A stretch of 64,000 nt of DNA. It comes from Tanytarsus gracilentus (Eukaryota > Arthropoda > Insecta > Diptera > Chironomidae). This document shows, piece after piece, positions 25,237 to 34,657 of the stretch. The notes beneath the pieces were generated by a model that had not been told where the DNA came from, did not search any database, and worked only from the letters and a program-made list of their open reading frames with translations. The translations under genes were made by a program, and so were the position numbers. The DNA is taken from assembly GCA_038502055.1 (NCBI GenBank), contig JAXRKN010000041.1, forward strand, positions 2,523,501 to 2,587,500, given 5' to 3'. How positions within the stretch are numbered: position 1 is the first letter of the stretch; the number at the start of each line of letters is the position of its first letter.

Positions 25237-26336
25237 TTTTCCTGCCTCTGATATTGCTCCCGATACAGTTCTCTCCGCTAGATTCTTTGTAGCTGATGCT
25301 GACTCTGATTGCGTTGATGAGGTGTTAAATGATAAAACTTTTTCAGTAGCACTAGTGGTAGTAATTGTATTATTACTTTTATTAGTGGTGTTTTGTAATG
25401 ACGACGAAGTAGTAGATGACTTTAATGATAATAACGATGGAGGAGTTTTTGGAGAGGGTGGCAAGAAGTTTTTTTCAGAAGATGTTAATAAATTTAAATC
25501 AGATAAATCGCTATAGTCCTTCTCTGTGTCCAGCCTGACTGACTACTACTACACGTCTCTTGCTCTCAACTTTTAAAATTTTTTTCACACAATCAATATT
25601 TTAAATAAAAAAAATTATGTGGATATTTTCGTAAAAATAAATTTTCAATATTTTCATTCGTCTCCTTCGCTCACACCGATGCTCTTTTTTCTCATCAAGT
25701 TCTTTAATCGCGTGTATCTTCACACAAAGCTATTAAACACAATTTGGGCCCATTTTTAAAATGATTATGAGTCTAAATTTAAATTTTTCACAAATTTTCT
25801 TTGCAAAATGGCGAAGACTGAAAAATTTTTTGACCACACTCACCTAACCTGAAAAGCTCGGAGCGCATTTTAAAATCTTATGTAATTTATTAATTTTATG
25901 TTTTAGTAAAATAAACTTTAATATTTTTAAATTTACACTTTCAATTGTTTTTGAATTATTTTTTAAATATAATTATTTTAATAAAATTATTTAATATAAC
26001 GGACATTTTGTTAACTTTTGTTAGGTTATGTTGAAAAGAAGAGCTAACAATATTCCCTATCGGAATTTTATGATTAAAATTGTGCGAATCGCAACATTTA
26101 TTTTTAAAAATATTTTGCCATAATTAATGATTTGTATGAACTTCTTAATAAAACTTAAAAAACTAAGCTTTAAACGTATATAATTTAATTGAAAGCTCGA
26201 GCATAGAAACTTTACGTAACACTTAAACGTAGAGTACAGTCATTTTTGCAAGGGAGAAGAGAAAGAAGAAGAAGAAGAATTGAACAGAAAAGATTTCTTT
26301 CATATTTTTTAAAAAAATTAACAAAAATCAAGCATC
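25237..26336. promoter_or_regulatory. Divergent promoter region of PKA-C1 and Cul2
   Basis: 1.1 kb between two divergent start codons. On the minus strand there is an initiator-like TCAGT at about 25541 and a strong GTGAGT donor at 25843 that would end an upstream PKA-C1 exon. No other gene is evident. Motif assignments rest on consensus matching by eye. Confidence 0.5.
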
Positions 26337-29117
26337 ATGACACTTCGTCCTCGCGAAATAGTGTTTGAGCAAGTGTGGGGAGATCTGCGAGATACAGTTG
26401 AGAAGGTCTTAAAGCTCAATAATGTGGGAAAAAATAGATGGAACGAAAGTTTTTCGTAAGTATTTATTTTGAAAAAAAAATGCAGTCTCATTCAAATAAT
26501 TCGATGCCTTTTGCTTCTTAATAGGGACGTCTATTCGATTTGCGTTGCTTTTCCGGATCCCTTGGCCGATCGACTCTACACCGAGACAAAATCGTTCCTC
26601 GAATCCTACGTCAAGTCGCAATTGAACGAATTTAACTTTTACATGAGCGATATTAGCGATGGTGAAAATTCCAGTGAAAATCAATTGCTCTACAAGTACT
26701 ATAGTGCGTGGAAGAATTATAGTAAGGGTCTCGAGTACCTCAACTTTTTGTATCAGTAAGTTCTTTGTCCTTTTTTCTCTTCGACAAATGTTTACAACAA
26801 TGATCATCTCTATTTCATTTCTATTTTTAGATATTTAAATACACAGCACATCAGGAAACAAAAAGTCTCCGAGGCGGAGGTACTCTATGGCAATGGAACG
26901 ACACCGCTATCAATCTCGCAAGAGCAACTGGAGATTGGCGAGTTGGGTCTTGATATATGGCGACAATTGATGATCGAAAATTTGGGAGAAATTCTGGTGA
27001 AGCAAATTCTCAATGGAATTGAACGTGATCGTACCAGCAACAGTCTAAGCTCAAATGACATTGAAACAATCCACGGTGTAATTCATAGCTTTGTTACTGT
27101 TCAAGATGCACGCAAGCGAGGTGCCCTTAATCTCTATGAGAGTTTATTTGAGTGCAAAATGTTGGAGGCGAGTGGTACCTATTTTATGACTCAGGCCTCC
27201 AGACTCCTTCAGACCTGTTCCGTTAGCGAATATATGCAGGAAGTCATTCGGATTTTGGAAGAGGAAAATATTCGAGCTCACAAGTTCATTCACGTTAGTT
27301 CGGTGCACAAATTGAAAAAAGAATGCGAGGACCGAATGATTCATGACCACAAAGTATTTCTCTACTCAGAGTGCAAGGAAATGGTTAGCGCTGATAAGCG
27401 AGATGATTTACGTAACCTTTACATCCTACTAAAACCCATCACCGACGGACTCAAAGACTTGATTCAAATTTTATTGGAGCAAATTAAGAATGAAGGTGCC
27501 GAGTCGATTATGAATTTGAAGGGTGAAAATGTGAGTTAATTAACTCTTTTTTTTAATGTGTACTACTAATTCCGATTTTAGATACACATTCAATTTGTCG
27601 AGAATATGCTGCAAGTTCATCAAAAGTACGAAAATTTAATTTTTGAAACTTTCAAGAACGATCCACTATTTTTGAGCGCACTTGACAAGGCGTGTGCAAG
27701 TGTCATCAATTCTAAATTGAGCGACGGCAAAACGACGTGCCGCAGTGCTGAACTTGTAAGTTTAATAACAAAGTTTGAGTGTTTCTCATCTATTAAGAAA
27801 TTGTATTGTGTTACAGGTCGCGAAATATTGTGACAATTTGTTGAAAAAGTCAAAGTCAACGGAGAGTGAAATTGAGACAAAGCTCACTAAAAGCATCACC
27901 ATTTTTAAGTATATCGAGGATAAGGATATTTATCAAAAGTTTTACAGTAGAATGTTAGCTAAGCGGTGAGTGAATTTTAATTGAAAAAAAAGTTAATGTT
28001 TTGACACCATTTTATCTCACAGCCTCATTCACGATCAATCAATCAATATGGAATTAGAGGAGACGATGATTAATAAACTTAAGCAAGCGTGTGGATATGA
28101 GTTTACTAATAAGCTTCATCGAATGTATACTGACATAGGAATTAGTCTCGATTTGAATGCCAAATTCAATCAATATCTAAAAAACTTGAATGAAGAGCTC
28201 AGCATTAATCTATCAATCAAAGTCCTTCAGGCGGGCGCATGGCCATTGGGTCCACAAATGAACATTTCATTCGCCGTACCGCAGGAGTTTGAGCAGCCAA
28301 TACGTAAATTTGAGGCCTTTTATAATGCTAGCTTCAGCGGGCGCAAACTCGCGTGGCTTCATCATTTGTGTGCAGGCGAACTGAAAGTTTCACTCAACAA
28401 GAAAGCTTACTTAATCACCATGCAGACATATCAAATGGCTATGCTGTTGCTCTTCGAGAGTTGTGATACACTGACCTGTAAGGATGTACGGGAAGTTTTG
28501 CAGCTTAATCAGGATAACTTTCAAAAGCACTTGCAATCTCTCATTGACTCAAAGCTGCTGTTGATAGTCGATTCTGAGGTGATTTTAATATTTTACTTTA
28601 AAGGATCTTGTATGTATTGCATAATATCTTTATAGAGAATTGAAGACTCATCGATCATATCGCTTAATCTAGAATTTTCAAACAAGCGTACAAAATTCAA
28701 GATTACAGCTTCTCTCGCAAAGGAATCGCCTCAGCAAGAGGTAAATTTATTTTTCTACTATGTACAAAAGTATAGATTACAATATAATTTTTCATATAAC
28801 TCATAGGTTGAGCAGACAATTACGCAAGTTGATGAAGATAGAAAGTTGTATTTGCAAGCTGCTATTGTTCGAATCATGAAATCTCGCAAAGTTCTTAAGC
28901 ATAATGCACTAATTCAGGAGGTAATTGTCTATTATCTAATTTGTCTTGGCAGTGTCATAACCTAATTAATTTACATTATTTACAGATTTTATCGCAGTCG
29001 AAAGTATGTTTTGCACCCAGCATACCCATGATTAAAAAGTGCATTGAATCGCTCATCGACAAGCAATATCTGGAGCGTGCTGCAAACTCCAGCGATGAAT
29101 ACAGTTATGTGGCCTAA
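26337..29117 (+). CDS. Cul2: Cullin-2, scaffold of Elongin BC E3 ligase
   Basis: Exons 26337-26455, 26525-26755, 26831-27530, 27582-27755, 27817-27965, 28023-28578, 28636-28740, 28807-28920 and 28986-29117 give 759 residues; vertebrate CUL2 is about 745. The N-terminus (LRPREIVFEQVWGDL) and the segment DRLYTETKSFLE are Cullin-2-like rather than Cul1, 3, 4 or 5. The cullin-homology core reads FKYIEDKDIYQKFYSRMLAKR and the C-terminal winged helix contains the NEDD8 site region IVRIMKSRKVLKHNALIQEV, ending EYSYVA. Cullin-2 bridges Elongin B/C-VHL-type receptors to Rbx1 and ubiquitin E2, for example for HIF degradation. The donor of the sixth exon (GAG|GTGATT) is unusual but is required by phase. 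AATAAA at 29288-29293 fits its 3' end. Confidence 0.97.
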
Positions 29118-29448
29118 CAAGTTACAAATTCTTTACATATTTTTCATACGCGTACTGATATAATCTTGTGTATATTGTTTTGTTCTTTCTTCGAGTTGCT
29201 CTACATTTGCCTTTTTTACATCCTATCTTTTTTTAAAAAAAAGTGAGAGAGAATGCCGAGTGTCACTTGTTAATTATTAAATAACTGAATAAAAATTTAC
29301 ATTATTACAAAAAGGATATGTAACTTTTTTTACACTTTTGATAATGTGACTATAAAAATAATTAATTTTTGATTCGTTGATATCCTTAAAATACAGCATC
29401 TTATATTTTTTTTTTGGTGCGATGAAAAAGAAAAAAAGAACCGAGTAT

Positions 29449-31527
29449 TTAGGATTCATCGTCGCTCTTCTTCTTCAATTGATCCCAAATGGTTTCGCTA
29501 GGAAACTAAAAAATGCGTTTGATTAAATTATTAAAATAAAAATAAAAATTTTATTCACCTTAGCACGCTTAACTTTTTTTGGAGGAACTTTGCTTTGTGG
29601 AAATTTACGCTTCTGAGCTGAACTTGGAGCCTGTTTTTTTGATTTATTTTCATTACTTGTCTCGAGAGGCTTGGAACTACTGAAGAGCTTGCTTGACTTA
29701 ACTTTCCCAGTATTCTCTTGGTTACCTGCAGCATTTGTGAGATTTCTAAAAGATTATAAAATTAACAAAATGCAAAAATTAAAGCACCGAATTGTAATTC
29801 TTTACTCTTCGGTAAGAAGTGAACTGGCTAAAGCTGGTTTCGTGGCAAAATCTCTAATAATGAACTGTTGTGTGAGTGGCAGTAATTTACCCTTGTCCAA
29901 ACACTCGCTTACATACTCAAAATTGATGAGAATCGGATGCCAACCATTTTCCAGTATAGTTTTTGTCAATTCATTCAAGCTCAACGCGGAATTTATATCC
30001 AAACATAAAATGTGCGTAACATTTTCGTCAAGATCAGTGCACCAGCCGCCACACGAATTAAGAATCTTTTTTAACTTTTTGGCATCTCCATACGAGAAGT
30101 CGAAAACGTTAAAGTGCATACCGTCAAAAATTGGCCCTGTCTTTTTAGCCTTTTCGACTGTGAGACTGTTTTTGAACATCTCGATTAGACGAGCACTCAG
30201 ATCCATTGGCTTCTCAATTGCCTGTAAAATTATTAACTTATCTATTTTTAATTTTTTTTGCCAACTACTTGATAAATTACCTCCATTTCACGATCGAGAA
30301 GGGATTCGTGAGTCTTTTGTGTGGACAAAGTATTCAAGTCGTCGTCAATTTCATTCTTTTCAGGTGCTTCCGGTTCTGCAGGAGCTCGATATTTTTCCTT
30401 ATCACTCTTACTCATAGCTCCAGGAGTCGCGACATAATTGTCAAAGGGCAACGCATGATGAGCTTCGATGCTAAAAATCAAGAGCCAAGGATAAAATTAT
30501 TCAAAGGCCCTAACTATAAAGAATTTTTAAAATTTCTTTAAGGAAATCAGAGAAGCTAAATGTTCAGTTTTGATCAAAATCATTCACCTATCGTAGATCC
30601 AGTTAACGCGCAAGCAATGAATTTTTTTGCTGCTCTTTGCCACACGATACTTGTCGTTTATCACATCGCCGCCAACGATTAAAACATGGATATTATCTTT
30701 TCTAAAGACGTCCTCAAATGTGCCGCCATGTTCTTCAACCTCATTTTTGACTTTTTCTCGTTCATTGGCAGCTAATCCAGTGGTAGTAATCTTTAGATCG
30801 AAGAACGGAGGTAAGACATAGTGATCAAATCTTCCGTGGTCAGCCTTAATTGTTCCCAGTGATGTTCCTAGAGCGGTTGTCGTTTTGTAGACTTGATTAA
30901 TCCAGTCGATGTGATAAATTGGGATATTACGCTTTGCAGCTTCAATATATTTTGCAGTCATTGTGTTGTTCGTGATAAGGTGTGTCGTTTGGTCCGTTAT
31001 GTCAGTTTCAAATTGACCATTCATCGCTTTCACTAATGATGCAATTTCTCCCTTTTGCGAGGTAGTTATATTTGAAGCACAAACGACCATGTCCTTAAAA
31101 GCAGTTCCAAAATAAACAGAGTGAATTTCACGAATCATAACCTTTTGTTCCAAAGCCATTGTAATTATAGATAAGCCGTAAATTGTTGCAGAGCCTGCAT
31201 AAGCTTGCGCCGGATTTTGCAAGTCAAATTTTTCGAAAACAAAGTTGTACTTTCCACTCTTTAAGGCCGCCTTATTAATGTTCAGAACTTCATTCTCGTC
31301 TGCGAGTTTAACAGTGACATTTTTAAATATGGCTTTGGCTCGCTGCAATTAAAAATAATTTTTGTTTACATCTGCTGGATGTTTTCTTTCAAAATTTTTA
31401 AGGTTTAAACATTTACCTGATAAATCTCCGCAACTTTCGTACTTCCTTTATTCATTTTAACAAACATCAACTTGCAAGACTTGTCTAATGACTTTAAACG
31501 CTCCTCTAAATTGATTTGTCGCGACAT
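29449..31527 (-). CDS. mus101: Short TopBP1/Mus101-type BRCT-repeat protein
   Basis: Minus-strand exons 31417-31527, 30588-31342, 30281-30470, 29806-30221, 29559-29745 and 29449-29505 give 571 residues. The order matches the TopBP1 N-terminus: a divergent BRCT0 (about residues 20-110), BRCT1 (FKDMVVCAS... THLITNNTMTAKY... WINQVY), BRCT2 (ITTTGLAANEREKV... GGTF... KYRVAKSSKKIHCLRVNWIYDSIE), then a linker and one further BRCT (HFNVFDFSYGDAKKLKKIL... VTHILCL... WHPILINFEYVSECL). The C-terminal 90 residues are Lys/Ser-rich with a likely nuclear signal (PPKKVKRAK) and end IWDQLKKKSDDES. Vertebrate TopBP1 (about 1500) and fly Mus101 (about 1400) are far longer with more BRCTs and an ATR-activating region. 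Four BRCTs resemble yeast Dpb11/Cut5 in size. Function in replication origin firing and checkpoint signalling is by family. Confidence 0.85.
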
Positions 31528-31663
31528 TGTGAAGTAATTAAAGAAATTTTCGAAATTTTCTCTGAATGATTTTTTTTCGCGCGTTTCTTACTTCTTTGAA
31601 TTCAAAAAATTTGTGACCGTTTTTTAATTAAATACAAAATTTACCGCGTAAAATTTCTGAAAA
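31528..31663. promoter_or_regulatory. Compact bidirectional promoter of mus101/TopBP1 and DNA ligase I
   Basis: Only 136 bases separate the start codon of the TopBP1-like gene (31527, minus) from the nuclear start of DNA ligase I (31664, plus). It contains a TTTTTTTTCGCGCG segment resembling an E2F half-site (TTTCGCGC at about 31573-31580), a class of site common at S-phase genes. Shared promoter use is inferred from distance; the E2F reading is a visual match. Confidence 0.6.
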
Positions 31664-34228
31664 ATGCAAAAAACAATTTTGTAAGTTTGTTTAATTTCTG
31701 AATTTAAGGAGATAATTAATATAAATTTTGCAGATCATTCTTCTCAAAAAAGGAACCTAAAGAGACTAAAAAAGAAGAAAATGTAGAACAAGAAAGGTAA
31801 AGACTTGAAATGTTTTTAATTAAAACTTTGCCACAATTGACTCGAACAGTCATTAAAAACAGTAGTTTAAATCATTCGAGATCACTATTTACTCAATTTA
31901 TATCGTCAACGAAATCTTCTAGTCCCGAATTATCTTCGCCGATTAAAAATGTTGTAAAGAAAAGGAGAAAAATTTCATCATCCAGCGAAGAGGAACAAGC
32001 ACCGGTTGCTAAAAAAATTTCTAATCTAAAGAAATCACCGAAAGAAGAAAAAGTTTCACCTAAGAAATCGCCAAAAGTTAAGCCAACAACAACTGAAATT
32101 GTAAAAACTGAATCGCCCGAAAATAAGCTTCAAAATGGACAATCGACATCAGCAGAGAGTCCAAATATGAATTTCCTGAAGATCCAGAGTGCAGACACAA
32201 AAGGATGCGATTATAATCCGGGCAAGAAAAATTATCATCCAATTGACGATGCTTTTTGGAAGAAGGGAGAAAAGTAAGTGATTAATAGAGCATCCGATCA
32301 TTATCGCCAAATTTCATTATTTTAGAACGCCATACCTTGCATTGGCTAAATCTTTTGAGATTATCGAGGAGACGGGCGGTCGCTTGAAAATGATGGAGAT
32401 TCTTAGCAACTACTTCCGTTCAGTGATTGTACTCAGTCCGAATGATCTGCTGCCCAGTATATACCTCTGTCTTAATCAAGTAGCGCCTGCATTTGAGGGT
32501 CTCGAGTTAGGTGTCGCTGAAACGAACATTATGAAGGCCATCGCTCAAACTACTGGTCGAAGTTTACAGCAAATTAAAAATGACGCGCAACAAACTGGAG
32601 ACTTGGGTATTGTAGCTGAGCGATCTAGAAGCAATCAGAAGATGATGTTCAATCCGGCACCACATACGGTACAGGCCATGTTCACAAAATTAAAAGGTAT
32701 CGCTCAAATGTCAGGAGCCACTTCGATGCAAAAGAAAGTCGATACAATCAAAGGAATTTTTGTGGCCTGTCGTCACTCCGAGGCGAGGTATTTTGTTCGA
32801 TCATTGTTGGGAAAATTACGCATTGGATTGGCCGAACAATCACTTCTTCAGGCTTTAGCTCAAGCTATCACACTTACACCGCCGACTCAGAATAGAGAAG
32901 AACCCTATAGTCTCAATGCATTAGAAAATCGCAATGAAGCGACAATCAAGCAAAAAGTAAATGAGACGGCTCTCATTATTAAAACGATATTCTGTCAGTG
33001 TCCCGACTATAATCAAATTGTTGCAGTGCTCATTGAAGATGGACTCGAGGCACTCGGTGAAAAATGTAAAATGAAAACTGGTATTCCTCTAAAACCCATG
33101 CTTGCGCAGCCAACGAAAGGCATTCACGAAGTTCTCGAGCGTTTCGATGGCATTGAATTTACCAGCGAGTGGAAGTATGATGGCGAGCGTGCTCAAATTC
33201 ATATGAATGAGAAAGGAATTGTGAGCATTTATAGTCGTAATCAAGAGAATAACACAAGTAAATATCCCGACATAATCGCTCGTATTGCAACGACAAAAAA
33301 GGAAACTGTCAATTCATTTATTCTCGATTGTGAGGCAGTCGCATGGGATCAAGAGAAAAAACAGATTTTGCCATTTCAAATTCTCTCAACTCGCAAACGC
33401 AAAGATGCCAATGAAGCTGACATTAAGGTGCAAGTTTGTGTCTACATGTTCGATTTACTTTATATAAATGGAAAGGCATTGACGGAAGAACCATTCGCTA
33501 AGCGTCGCGAAATGCTTTATGAACATTTTCAAGAAGTCGAAGGGCAGTGGAAATTTGCTACAAAACTCGATACAAGTGACATGAATGAACTGCACAATTT
33601 TCTCGATGAAGCAATTAAAGGAAATTGCGAGGGACTGATGGTGAAGACTCTAGAAAAGGAAGCGACCTATGAAATTGCTAAAAGATCTCGCAATTGGTTG
33701 AAATTAAAAAAGGACTATTTAGATGGAGTTGGCGATTCACTGGATCTCGTCGTGCTCGGTGGATATCGTGGAAAGGGCAAAAGAACGGGCGTATATGGTG
33801 GATTCCTGCTTGCATGCTATGACCAAGAGAATGATGAATATCAGAGTATCTGTAAAATTGGAACTGGCTTTAGCGATGAGGATTTAAAGACTCATTCAGA
33901 GTTCTTTAAAGATCACATAATTAAAGTGCCTCGCTCGTACTACCGTTCTGATTCAAACCTCACACCAGACGATTGGTTCGATGCCGTTCAAGTTTGGGAA
34001 GTTAAATGTGCTGACTTATCGCTATCTCCCATTCATCGTGCTGCCTTGGGTATTGTCGATTCAGAAAAGGGCATTTCCCTTCGTTTTCCTCGCTTTATTC
34101 GCATAAGAGACGACAAGAAGGTCGAGGATGCAACATCGGCTAAGCAGATTGCCGACATGTACAAAAATCAAGACCAAATTAAAAACCAAGAAGGTCAACA
34201 GCGAGATGTCGAAGAAGATTTCTACTAA
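31664..34228 (+). CDS. DNAlig1: DNA ligase I (nuclear form, PIP-box start)
   Basis: Exons 31664-31680, 31734-31796, 31923-32273 and 32326-34228 give 777 residues. The first two exons encode MQKTILSFFSKKEPKETKK, a textbook PCNA-interacting box (Q-x-x-I-x-x-F-F) at the extreme N-terminus, as in other LIG1 proteins. After a disordered Lys/Ser-rich segment comes the DNA-binding domain (YHPIDDAFWKKGEKTPYLAL, then FVACRHSEARYFVRSL), the nucleotidyltransferase domain with the adenylation lysine in SEWKYDGERAQIH, SRNQENNTSKYPD, ILDCEAVAWD, CEGLMVKTL and WLKLKKDYLDG, and the OB domain ending RFPRFIRIRDD. It is ATP-dependent and seals Okazaki fragments and repair nicks. The two small 5' exons were found from the PIP box and phase. 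AATAAA at 34273-34278. Confidence 0.95.
31810..31922 (+). CDS. DNAlig1: Alternative start of DNA ligase I: mitochondrial presequence encoded inside intron 2
   Basis: An ATG at 31810 (A at -3) lies within the intron 31797-31922 and reads in the correct frame straight across the acceptor into exon 3. The 38 residues before the acceptor contain no Asp or Glu, with Lys/Arg spaced among hydrophobic and Ser/Thr residues (starts MFLIKTLPQLTRTVIK, then NHSRSLFTQF), the pattern of a mitochondrial targeting helix. It replaces the PIP-box exons. A transcript that starts inside the gene or keeps intron 2 would yield a mitochondrial ligase; with intron 2 retained the nuclear frame stops at TAA 31798-31800, ten bases before this ATG. 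Confidence 0.75.
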
Positions 34229-34454
34229 ATATTTTTTTTTAATATTCCAATTTTATTCATTTTGTGGCGTAAAATAAACAGAAAAAAATAATTCACAAAC
34301 TCTTATATATGTGTTTTACAATTATTATTTCTTCATAAAAAAGCATTCATAATTTTAGTCATACTCGTTAGAAATTCCATTCATGCAGTCAAAGAGTTAC
34401 TTGAAACGCTTAGTTCTTTTACTGTACCTAAATATAAGGTGAAGAAAAAAGTTT

Positions 34455-34579
34455 AACAGGGAAATTTGAGAGAAAAGTAAATTAAGCACAATATAATATT
34501 TGTGTAAGAAGTTATTCAAACGCGCGTTCTTTGGTGAAAAAACAAACTGGGGGTAAAATTTCTCTCAAATTTCACTGTT
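34455..34579 (-). repeat. Inverted repeat in the TBPH 3' UTR / between convergent genes
   Basis: Arms 34455-34475 and 34559-34579 are inverted copies over 21 bases with one mismatch (20 of 21), separated by 83 bases that include an AACGCGCGTT palindrome. It sits between the stop of DNA ligase I and the stop of TBPH. The TBPH transcript very probably runs through it, because the first minus-strand AATAAA is at 34252-34257. Confidence 0.7.
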
Positions 34580-34657
34580 TATGATAACATTTACAAAAGT
34601 AGTTTGTCAATGAACAAGAAAGTCCGATTTGTGTAAAAAAATGATAAAGTCAATGGT

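Noticed and set aside
25031..25516. 161-codon open frame on the plus strand
   Set aside because: It is exactly antisense to PKA-C1 exon 1 and its upstream open frame; the composition is a mirror of the kinase coding sequence, with no domain of its own.
29671..30417. 248-codon open frame on the plus strand
   Set aside because: Antisense to the TopBP1-like exons; it crosses their introns and has no recognisable family features.
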